A stretch of 64,000 bases of DNA. Origin: Fabrea salina (Eukaryota > Ciliophora > Heterotrichea > Heterotrichida > Fabreidae). A program made the position numbers and the translations under genes. The notes below the pieces were generated by a model. It was not told the origin of the DNA, did no database searches, and saw only the letters and a list, made by a program, of their open reading frames with translations. Positions within the stretch are counted from its first letter, which is position 1. Every line of letters starts with the position of its first letter. The stretch covers positions 248,001 to 312,000 of the forward strand of contig JALIHJ010000011.1 in assembly GCA_022984795.1 (NCBI GenBank). The letters are read 5' to 3'. Positions 9,008 through 16,468 of this stretch are shown one piece after another.

Positions 9008-9688
9008 TTAGAGCTGGGACTGAGCAAGTGAAAGACTCAAAGCCCCGCTTTTAGCTTGTAGATTTTGAAGTTGCTTGTTTTTAACTAGCCTTCCTAGTTC
9101 TAGAGAAACCAAAGACAGCAAAAAAATCCCCAACATAGCTAAGTAAGTAAAAACATTAGTATAAGTCATTCCTGGGTACACAGCGTGTACTTCAAGTGCA
9201 ACAGGTAAGTTCACTGATACTGTGTAAATAAGTATGAAACTCCAAACTATAAGGTAGTACTGTCTGAAGATCTGGACTCTGTTCCACACAAAGTCAAATA
9301 GTATCAGTAGCAAAGGAACGCCATGTACCTCCAGTTGCTCAATTATCTGGTCAGTGGAAACACCCACTACTGGAGCAATTGCTCCCCAAAAGTACACTGT
9401 GATAACCCACTCTAAAGACCAAACCAAGGAATGCATCACAAACACTACTTTATCCAAAGCTGGAACTTTCATAGTCAACACAGCCAAAGCAAAGAAAACC
9501 ATAGTAGAAGTTGCTCCCCAACTTGTCATGTAAGTAAAGAAAAGCACTGGGTAACTTATCAAGTGTGACAAAAACACGTACAACATAATAACTAGAGAGA
9601 CTGACCTAGAAACCTTAAGCAACTTTGAGTGGGTCCCTTCGTAAATTGAATTTGGAGGGTCTTTCCACAAGTAGTCTTTCCAGCCCAT
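9008..9688 (-). CDS. Six-TM AIG1-like protein, tandem paralogue
   Basis: 226 aa, the same length as its neighbour at 8277-8957 and collinear throughout. It has the same opening (MGWKDYLWKDPPNSIYEG), the same Thr segment (TSWGATSTMVFF), the same His segment (VHGVPLLLILFDFVW) and the same VYPGMTYTN loop. Differences concentrate in the first and last helices and the tail (AKSGALSLSLAQSQL). Conservation of the candidate catalytic Thr and His in both copies supports activity in both, but substrates cannot be told. Head-to-tail arrangement indicates local duplication. Confidence 0.7.
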   Translation of the reverse strand: MGWKDYLWKDPPNSIYEGTHSKLLKVSRSVSLVIMLYVFLSHLISYPVLFFTYMTSWGATSTMVFFALAVLTMKVPALDKVVFVMHSLVWSLEWVITVYFWGAIAPVVGVSTDQIIEQLEVHGVPLLLILFDFVWNRVQIFRQYYLIVWSFILIYTVSVNLPVALEVHAVYPGMTYTNVFTYLAMLGIFLLSLVSLELGRLVKNKQLQNLQAKSGALSLSLAQSQL

Positions 9689-9717
9689 TTATCAATTACT
9701 ACTACAAATCCTCATGA

Positions 9718-10968
9718 TTAACTCCCTCTTTTAAAAATCCTTTTCCAAAAAGACCTTTTCTTAGGGTGTTCTTCAACTTTGCCGCTTCTTTTAGAAACTT
9801 TCATAGCGTCTTTTTCCATTTCAGCCTCAGCATACCTGAGTTTGGCTTCTATGATTTGTTGCTGGGCTTCCGTAAGCCTTTTTTCAAGCTCTTCTCTGCC
9901 TTCGAAACTGAGTCTTTGTCCCAGCGACAACCTGTTTGGGCTGAAGTAGTCTCCAAGTTCTGACAATTCGTCATGGAGAGATCCCAAGTCGGGGTTGGCC
10001 GGGTCGTCTTTGTAGTCTTGGAGTTGTTGCTCGAGTTCGAGTTTTTGTTGTTGGAGTTCGAATATCCGGGTGGCCATTTCTTCTTGGAGTTCGGCTTTGG
10101 CTTTAATGGCTTGTTCGTTGTTCATGGAGTGGGTTTCTTCTTTGTGGCTGAGTTGTTCTTTCAGAGTGTTGAGTGAGTCCTGGAGTAGTTTTTTCTCTTG
10201 TTCTAGTTTGTTTAGTTTAGCTTCGTGCTTAACTGACTCTTCTTTGGAGGCTTCTGCTGAGTTATCGAGTTCTTGCTTGAGTTCTTCAACTTGGGACTCA
10301 TAGGTTTTAAGGGCTTTTTGAAGGATGGAGTTCTTCACACTGAGTTCTTTGACTTCTTCGTTTTTTTCGAGGTTGAAGTCTTCTGCCCTTTCAGTTATTT
10401 CTTTTTCTAAGCTGTTGATGACTTTGTCTTTGTGCATAAGGGTCTTTTTAAGACTGTCTAGTTCTTCTTCTAAGTTCCTGTTTCTTTCTTCCAGAACTCC
10501 TGTGTTTTCCCTCAAGTCTTCTGTTTTAGAAAGGCTTTCTTCTAGTTTTCCGTAACAAGTGCTTAGGTCTTTTTTGAGTTCTTGGTTTCTAAGTTGTGCT
10601 CCTTCAAGAGAGTTCTTTAGGTCTGCTATTTCTTCTTCGTAAGTGTTTTGTTGGTTTAGGGTTTCTTGAGTTAGTTTGGAGTTTTCTTGTTTTAAGTTGA
10701 GAATGAGTTCTTCCTTGGCTTTGAGTTCTTCGAAAAGGTTCAAGCACTCAGTTTCTAGTTCTTGGCACTTGTTGCAAAAGTCAGTTCCGGGAAGGTCTTC
10801 TGTGTCCACTACATGCTGCACAAAAGCTTTTAGTTGTTTTTGTGAGTAAAGCTGGGCTTTTGCTTGTATTAAGGAGTGGTTGGGGTTAGTGCTTAGTTGT
10901 TCAAACAAAGAATCTACTTTTTGCTTTTCAGCACTTAGTTCTGTTTCAACTTGTTGTAAGAGTTCCAT
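9718..10968 (-). CDS. Coiled-coil protein with basic amphipathic C-terminus
   Basis: 416 aa, nearly all predicted coiled coil (Glu/Lys/Leu heptads) from about residue 85 to 385. A CNKCQELETEC cluster lies near residue 65-75. A non-helical stretch (LGDYFSPNRLSLGQRLSF) interrupts it near residue 340, and the protein ends KKRSFWKRIFKRGS, an aromatic/basic segment of the kind that binds acidic membranes. No globular domain is recognisable. A tether or vesicle-associated role would fit the tail but is inference. The gene ends 5 bp from the start of the monooxygenase gene's 3' end. Confidence 0.7.
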   Translation of the reverse strand: MELLQQVETELSAEKQKVDSLFEQLSTNPNHSLIQAKAQLYSQKQLKAFVQHVVDTEDLPGTDFCNKCQELETECLNLFEELKAKEELILNLKQENSKLTQETLNQQNTYEEEIADLKNSLEGAQLRNQELKKDLSTCYGKLEESLSKTEDLRENTGVLEERNRNLEEELDSLKKTLMHKDKVINSLEKEITERAEDFNLEKNEEVKELSVKNSILQKALKTYESQVEELKQELDNSAEASKEESVKHEAKLNKLEQEKKLLQDSLNTLKEQLSHKEETHSMNNEQAIKAKAELQEEMATRIFELQQQKLELEQQLQDYKDDPANPDLGSLHDELSELGDYFSPNRLSLGQRLSFEGREELEKRLTEAQQQIIEAKLRYAEAEMEKDAMKVSKRSGKVEEHPKKRSFWKRIFKRGS

Positions 10969-10972
10969 TTAA

Positions 10973-12502
10973 TTATTTAGTTTGGGAGTACAAAGTAGCG
11001 TCTGGACGGATCACATAAGAGCTTGTGTTAGGGGATGGAAGTGTGTAAACTGGGTGTCTTGGAAGTTCAGCTTTTTTCTGTCCTTCTAAGTGAACAAACA
11101 AAGGTTTGTTTTGCTTTTCCAGAACTGATTTGGGCAGTTCCCTAAAGTCAACTTGTTTTTCTTCAAGTGAAACTTTGAGGTTAGGCGCAAGAGCACCTCC
11201 TCCTTTGGCAAAGAAGCCTTGTGGGTAGCTGTATTCTAGGTCTTCTTTCGGGTACAGCAATTGCAGTAAGTTTTCTTCGTGAGCTAGGTACTCTTTAGCG
11301 TTGGAGTCTTTAAGTAACACCTTTTGGCCTAGTTTCATTCCGTAGTTAAACCACACGTTCCCTAAAGGCATCCACTCTGCAAGCGTTTGAAACCCTTTGG
11401 CGTAGTTGAGGTCCAGTCCAAAAGCCTTAGCAATATCTACAGTCTTTCTGTAGTTCTGGCCACTAGCTTCAATTATGTACTTAGTTCTGAGTGTTCTTTC
11501 TTGGCTGTAAGTAGGCAGCAACTCAGGGTAAGCAAACTTCCAGTATAAGTTGTAAGCATCCCCTACCCCTGTGTTAAGTCCAAACCCACCTGCAGGTGAC
11601 AGCTGGTGAGCAGCGTCGCCTGCCAAAAAGACTCTTCCTTTTTGCATGTTGAGTGAGTACCTAGCTGACATTCTCCAAAGCTTCACAGAACTGATCTTGA
11701 CGTCTGTTAAGTTAGTTGTGGGTGAAGCTGTTCGGTTGATCATTTCACACAACTCTGAATTAGTGTAGTCTGAAGGTCTTTGAAGTGAAGGGTAAAAAGG
11801 AAGTTGCAGTATGAACTCTCCTTCGTCTGCATCGTGCATAACCAAAACGTTCACTATGTCTTCGTTGTACACAAAGTAAAGCATTGCAGGGTTTTGTTTA
11901 GCAATCTCTCCCAAAGACTTAGAGTAGAAGTGAACGTTCAAAAAACTCTGCAAGTTAGGGTCCCCTTCAAGTGGAATGTCAAGAACTCCCCTCACTCGGC
12001 TTCCAGCTCCGTCACAAGCAACCAGGTAGTCTGCTTCGTACATTTCTCCGTTCAAGCACTTCACCTGGACTCCACTGTCTCCTTGCTTGAGGCTCAAAAA
12101 CTCCCTTTCAAGCTCAACTTCAATATCAGAGGGCAGGTCTTCCCCCAGAATCTTAAGCAGTCTGTGTTGAGGAATGTTAGTTGAGGGATGACGTGTAAGT
12201 GCTTGTTGTTTAAGTGCTCTTGCTGTAGAGTAGTGGTCGTGTTTGCGGTACACTGTTCCTGTCAAGTGGGAGCAGTACACAAAGTGCCGCCAGTGGTCTA
12301 AAGGCTTAACTTGCTCCCTTATCTTCGAGGAAATTCCTAATTGGTGAAAGACCTCCATGGAGCTTGAGTGCAAAAAGTGTGCAGAAGGGTGAGTACTTAG
12401 AGTAGGTTGTCTTTCTAAAACAGTGGTAGATACCTTGGCTTGCGACAAAAGCCTAGCAAGAGTCAAGCCTACAGGTCCGGCCCCAATTATCAGAACCTTC
12501 AT
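10973..12502 (-). CDS. FAD-dependent aromatic-ring monooxygenase (PheA/UbiH type)
   Basis: 509 aa. Residues 3-30 form the FAD-binding Rossmann motif (VLIIGAGPVGLTLARLL, with GxGxxG). The DG motif appears as YLVACDGAGSRVRG. The second FAD motif is RVFLAGDAAHQLSPAGGFGLNTG (about residues 290-312), with the GD contacting the ribityl chain. Flavin monooxygenases of this group hydroxylate phenolic or polycyclic substrates using NAD(P)H and O2. The C-terminal extension (from about residue 400) is short compared with phenol hydroxylases. No mitochondrial leader is evident, so a ubiquinone-pathway role is less likely than catabolism or pigment/secondary metabolism, but this is unresolved. Confidence 0.88.
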   Translation of the reverse strand: MKVLIIGAGPVGLTLARLLSQAKVSTTVLERQPTLSTHPSAHFLHSSSMEVFHQLGISSKIREQVKPLDHWRHFVYCSHLTGTVYRKHDHYSTARALKQQALTRHPSTNIPQHRLLKILGEDLPSDIEVELEREFLSLKQGDSGVQVKCLNGEMYEADYLVACDGAGSRVRGVLDIPLEGDPNLQSFLNVHFYSKSLGEIAKQNPAMLYFVYNEDIVNVLVMHDADEGEFILQLPFYPSLQRPSDYTNSELCEMINRTASPTTNLTDVKISSVKLWRMSARYSLNMQKGRVFLAGDAAHQLSPAGGFGLNTGVGDAYNLYWKFAYPELLPTYSQERTLRTKYIIEASGQNYRKTVDIAKAFGLDLNYAKGFQTLAEWMPLGNVWFNYGMKLGQKVLLKDSNAKEYLAHEENLLQLLYPKEDLEYSYPQGFFAKGGGALAPNLKVSLEEKQVDFRELPKSVLEKQNKPLFVHLEGQKKAELPRHPVYTLPSPNTSSYVIRPDATLYSQTK

Positions 12503-12618
12503 TATTTAATTAATTTGAATTATTGCAAAGTGTCTGGGTCTCTGGATTGAATTTTGGTTAAAGACTTCGAGTCTCGTAAGTTTGAATTTAGCCATTATTG
12601 CACTGGGACTTTACTTAA
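12503..12618. other. 116-bp AT-rich spacer
   Basis: No ORF. It is flanked by TTAATTAA at 12506-12513 and 12615-12622 and contains a short perfect palindrome, AGACTTCGAGTCT (12562-12574). The flanking arms do not pair as a tRNA T-arm, so I do not call a tRNA. Confidence 0.4.
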
Positions 12619-13125
12619 TTAAACTAAAAACACAAAAGTTAACAAGGCAAACAAACAAAGCACACAAACTGCTGTAGCTTCTTTCTGCGAGACGGTGTCT
12701 ATATGCGGGTTAAGCGCATCTCCAACACCGTACTCAGATGTGCCCAGCAAAGACTGAATGGTAGGGAAGAACCCAAACCCAGCAAAAACACTAACGCCTT
12801 CTCCAGGGCCAGCGTAGCCGAAGTCTTCTCCCAAGTTACGAAAAGGGTTGTAAGAAGAGTTCCTCACAGGTTCAGAACGCTGGGGAGGAGGTCTAGGGGG
12901 CATGGTTTGGTTTGGTAGAGCTTCGTTTTCTTTTGTGTAGAGAGGAATGATGGACTGCATGCTGATTCCTGAGTTGCAAGCTGGACAGGTGTAGGATTGT
13001 CTGTTTTGCTGGAGCCAACTGTAAATGCAAGGCCAGCAGTAAAGGTGTCCGCAAGGAGTCACTATGGGTTCCCTTGCCTCGTCAAAGCATATCAAGCACT
13101 CGAACCTTCTGTACTCTTCTTCCAT
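12619..13125 (-). CDS. RNF5/RNF185-like ER RING E3 ubiquitin ligase
   Basis: 168 aa starting at the Met of MEEEYRRFECLICF. An in-frame Met further upstream would overlap exon 1 of the divergent aminopeptidase gene and is less likely. An N-terminal C3HC4 RING (about residues 10-53: CLIC, CGHLYCWPC, CPAC) is followed by a Pro-rich linker and a C-terminal hydrophobic anchor (about 145-168). This is the layout of RNF5/RNF185/RMA1, tail-anchored ER ligases in ER-associated degradation; length fits (human RNF5 is about 180 aa). The start codons of this gene and the aminopeptidase lie 12 bp apart. Confidence 0.88.
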   Translation of the reverse strand: MEEEYRRFECLICFDEAREPIVTPCGHLYCWPCIYSWLQQNRQSYTCPACNSGISMQSIIPLYTKENEALPNQTMPPRPPPQRSEPVRNSSYNPFRNLGEDFGYAGPGEGVSVFAGFGFFPTIQSLLGTSEYGVGDALNPHIDTVSQKEATAVCVLCLFALLTFVFLV

Positions 13126-13137
13126 TCTTATACTACA

Positions 13138-15225
13138 ATGGAAGAAATCAAACTTCTTAAGGAAGTGAAGCCCCTCCACTACAGCATCGACTTAAACATG
13201 TAAGTACTAAGTAGCAACATGCAGCAAGGGAGCTACACCGGGCAAGAGCTGGTTACTTTAGTTCTTGAAAAGCCTTTGTCAGGCATCCACATACATTCTT
13301 CAGACCCTCTGCAGTTGAAGTCAGCTAGTTTGCAGTTCCCCAAAACAGCTGACTTGAAGTTTTTCAAGGGAAAGTTCGACAAGGTTGCTGTTGTGTTTGA
13401 GGAAGAGTTAAGTGGAGAAGTAAAACTGCTGTTTACCTTCGGAGCAGAACTCAACTGGAGTTCTGAAGGGTTTTACCTTTCAAGCCAAACAATGGCTTCT
13501 ACTCACTTCGAACCAATCTATGCCAGACAGGCACTTCCTTGCTTTGACGAGCCCAACAAAAAAGCCGTTTTCAAGTTGTCAGCAAGTGTAGAAGAGGACT
13601 ACTGCATAGTTTCCAACACAGAAGCAACAAACGTTCACTACAAAGACGGAAGAGTTTTTTATGAGTTCGAAGAAACTCCTTTGATGCCGGTCTACTTGCT
13701 TCACTGGAGTGTTTTAAAGGAGGAGGTGATCCAAACTAAGTCAAACCGAGGAGTTTCTGTAAGTGTGTACACACCCACTCCTCACTACGCAGAACCCTTT
13801 CTGCACTTGGCCAAAGAAGCCTTGGAGTACTTTGAAGAGTACTTTGAAATTCCTTACCCACTTAAAAAACTAGACCTAGTTTCAGTACCCACTCTGAAAA
13901 TGAGAGCTATGGAAAACTGGGGAGCCATCACTTTTAACTCTAACTGCATCAAAAAAACTCCTCAAGAAGACCTTCAAACCTTTCCCAGAAACGCAAGGAC
14001 AGTTTGTCACGAGGTTTCTCATATGTGGTTTGGAAACTTAGTTACAATGGACTGGTGGACTCACATTTGGCTCAACGAAGGCTTTGCTAGGTTCATTGAG
14101 CACAAGTGCTTGGATTATCTTCGCCCTGACATGAGAGTTTGGGTTAAGTTTTTGCCTGACGTGTTTTCGCTTGCACAAGCTAAAGACGTAAGTAGGACGC
14201 ACCCTATAGAAATAGAATGCAGCGACCCCAACACCATCGGAACTATATTTGACGCTATAAGTTACGCAAAAGGAGCCAGTGTAGTGAGGATGCTTGAAGA
14301 TTTCATGGGAGAACAAAAGTTCAAAGAAGGAATTCAGGAGTACTTGAGAGTTTATGCCTACAAAAACACTACTACTGAGATGCTTTGGGAAGTTTTAGCT
14401 AAGCACTCTTCTTGTGAACTTGGAAAAATCATGAACACTTGGACTAGCCAAGAAGGTTTTCCTTACTTAACCGTTGAAAAACTAAACGACTCCACCTACA
14501 ACCTCTCCCAGAAAAGGTTTTCTGAAACAGAAACTACCCAATTGTGGGAAATTCCTGTTAAGTTTTTAGACTCAAACTTTAGTCTGCACAGTATACTTTT
14601 GTCCACTCAAGAAACCCAAATAAAGTTGCCCCAGCCTTCTAGTTTTTTGAAACTTAACTACCAGACTAGGGGTTTTTACAGAGTGCTGTACAGCAAAGAG
14701 CTCTTCAGTAGCCTTTGCAGAGTTGCAAGTTCTTTTTCTGTTGAAGACAGGTTTGGACTACTAAGTGACACTTTTGAGTTTGCTAAACTGAAAAAAGTTG
14801 AAACCAACGATGTTTTTGCACTTATAAATGCTTTTCTGCCTGAATATGAGTTCATTATGCTTAAGAAAATAAGTGAAGTGCTGTTGCAACTCATTGAAGC
14901 ATTCAGTAGTAACTACGAAGTACTCAGTAACCTTTTGAGTTTTACTAAAAAGGTTTACAGGCCCGTTTGGAAGAAGTACAAACTCTTCAAACAAGAACCC
15001 TTTTACGACTTTAACTCTATGTTGCTCATTGCTTATGGCAACCTTTGTGACCTGTGCAGGGACAAAAAAGTTTCCCAAAAGGTTTTAAGCACTTACGAGT
15101 CTGGTGAACTCCGTGCAGAGCTAACTCCACTAGTTGCCAAGGCAACTCAAGTGCTTGAGTCCGAGTACGACCTAGTTTTAACCGACCCAGAGACTTTAAC
15201 TTACATAATACCTAAAAATGAGTAA
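13138..15225 (+). CDS. M1 family (gluzincin) aminopeptidase
   Basis: 690 aa from exons 13138-13199 and 13215-15225. Removing the 15-nt intron joins HYSIDLNI to NMQQGSYTGQE, restoring the conserved first strand of the M1 N-terminal domain. Zinc site HEVSH is at 286-290 with the third ligand Glu 19 residues on, in WLNEGFARF. The exopeptidase motif normally GAMEN reads RAMEN (251-255), a Gly-to-Arg change. The enzyme resembles the puromycin-sensitive/ERAP group but is well short of their usual 850-900 aa: the C-terminal helical domain is abbreviated, with an ordinary TAA stop and no downstream continuation. Probably cytosolic, no signal peptide. Confidence 0.93.
13200..13214 (+). other. 15-nt intron (GTAAGTACTAAGTAG)
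   Basis: Intron of the M1 aminopeptidase. The unspliced frame stops in the intron; splicing restores a family-conserved strand. A at position 10. Confidence 0.93.
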
Positions 15226-15243
15226 CCTGATAATTATCTAAAA

Positions 15244-15612
15244 ATGAACATCCAGAACGCTAGAGCTTTGAAGTTGCCAACAGTAAGTTTAACATAGAGT
15301 CAAGAAATACTAAAAAAGCTCAAAGCTGACAGACGAAAAAGAATCAAGAAGAACACAGAAAAATCAAATGAAGTTACTAGTGAAATGACCTCCACCAGTG
15401 CAATCAACCCCAAAGAAAAAAAGCCCAAAAAAGGACCCAAGAAAGAATGCACGGAAACTCCAAGCGAACCCTTAAACAAAACAGACATTAGGGATTCCAA
15501 ATTTAGTTTTGAGGCTTCTATGAACTCAGAGAAAACTAGCCTTTTTAATATTTTATGTGTGAAGTTTTGCAAGTGGTCCTGCTTAGCAAAGCGAACTCCC
15601 GCAAGCCCTTAA
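15244..15612 (+). CDS. Small basic hypothetical protein, two exons
   Basis: 117 aa from exons 15244-15282 (13 codons) and 15298-15612. The reading frame from the first ATG meets a TAG inside a 15-nt element with all the marks of the window's introns; removal continues TSQEILKKLKADRRKRIKKN. The protein is Lys-rich (PKEKKPKKGPKKE), then carries a hydrophobic/Cys-rich end (SLFNILCVKFCKWSCLAKR). No domain recognised. It sits 18 bp after the aminopeptidase stop and 18 bp before the rhodanese gene. Confidence 0.65.
15283..15297 (+). other. 15-nt intron (GTAAGTTTAACATAG)
   Basis: Phase-0 intron between codon 13 (Thr) and Ser-14 of the small basic protein. A at position 10, TAG end. Confidence 0.8.
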
Positions 15613-15630
15613 CTGTATAAAAATAACAAA

Positions 15631-16452
15631 ATGGATCCCTTCATTTCGATATTTGAGTTCTCCAACTTAGACCCTTCTGAATACACTCTTATCCAGTGCG
15701 TGCTTCCCAACTACCCTGTGAAGTACCACATAGACCATTCGCACCTCTTTAGGATTCCAGATGTCTATGAAGAATTTGTGGAAGCTATTAGGAAACTGGA
15801 CCTAGATTACGAAAAAAGAATTGTGTGCTACGACTCTGGGGACATGCGAGTAGCCAGCAGGGTGTTCTGGGGACTCAGAGCAGCTGGGTTCGACGAAGTG
15901 CAAGTTCTGGTAGGAGGACTCCACTCAGCGGGAGAACTAGGTCTTGAAATAGAAGAAGGTCCTCCTTCTGAAATTGTTTCCACAACTTCGCCTTTCCTTC
16001 CGTTTAACTACACCACTGTGCTTTCCTACTCAGAGTTGATTAGAAAGGACTCGTTTTTTCAGCAAGTGATTCATGTAAATGGAATAGCCATAAGACTGGA
16101 TGACGCCAATGGACTCAGAGAACCCTCTGAAATCAAAAACGACTTTGAAAAGCTGGGCATAAGTTACAGGCCTGGAAGTGCTTTGATAATCCACGGAAGG
16201 GACTCTGCGTTGTGTGGAATGATGATTAGGTACTTAGGAGAAAAGGCTATATCTGTAGTTTTCGAAAGCAGTACTAAAGGGTTCACCATATCTAAAGAAA
16301 GGTCTTCTACAATCGACAGTGGCTACTTTTCAGCAAGTGAAACTGCGTTTTTTGACGCTGATACTCCACACAGCGGTAACTTGTCTTACAGGAGTTCCTT
16401 AAGAAGCACTCCTGGTGAAGAACAAAGGGGATGTTGTTGTTTGCTTTTTTAA
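15631..16452 (+). CDS. Tandem rhodanese-fold protein with C-terminal CaaX motif
   Basis: 273 aa. Domain 1 (about 1-110) is like the non-catalytic half of mercaptopyruvate sulfurtransferases: RIVCYDSGDMRVASRVFWGL then VQVLVGGL. Domain 2 (about 125-225) has the catalytic-loop region ALIIHGRDSALCGMMI. Aligned with the usual CGSGVTAC loop, the nucleophilic Cys is His188, so classical sulfurtransferase activity is not expected. A Ser-rich tail ends GCCCLLF; CLLF fits a CaaX box of the geranylgeranyl type (Phe last), with two adjacent Cys available for palmitoylation. This suggests a membrane-tethered, non-catalytic rhodanese, perhaps a phosphatase- or persulfide-binding module. The anchor is inferred from motif only. 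Confidence 0.8.
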   Translation: MDPFISIFEFSNLDPSEYTLIQCVLPNYPVKYHIDHSHLFRIPDVYEEFVEAIRKLDLDYEKRIVCYDSGDMRVASRVFWGLRAAGFDEVQVLVGGLHSAGELGLEIEEGPPSEIVSTTSPFLPFNYTTVLSYSELIRKDSFFQQVIHVNGIAIRLDDANGLREPSEIKNDFEKLGISYRPGSALIIHGRDSALCGMMIRYLGEKAISVVFESSTKGFTISKERSSTIDSGYFSASETAFFDADTPHSGNLSYRSSLRSTPGEEQRGCCCLLF

Positions 16453-16468
16453 TTAATTGAAATTTACA

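Noticed and set aside
12555-12590. tRNA T-arm at TTCGAGTC
   Set aside because: The bases on either side do not pair in a 5-bp T stem, and no D or anticodon arm is present.
13126-13179. Longer start of the RNF5-like protein
   Set aside because: It would overlap exon 1 of the aminopeptidase; the Met before EEEYRRFECLICF matches the family start.
15226-15630. Missing C-terminal part of the M1 aminopeptidase
   Set aside because: The sequence here is a separate Lys-rich small gene with its own intron; no helical M1 C-domain is encoded in any frame.
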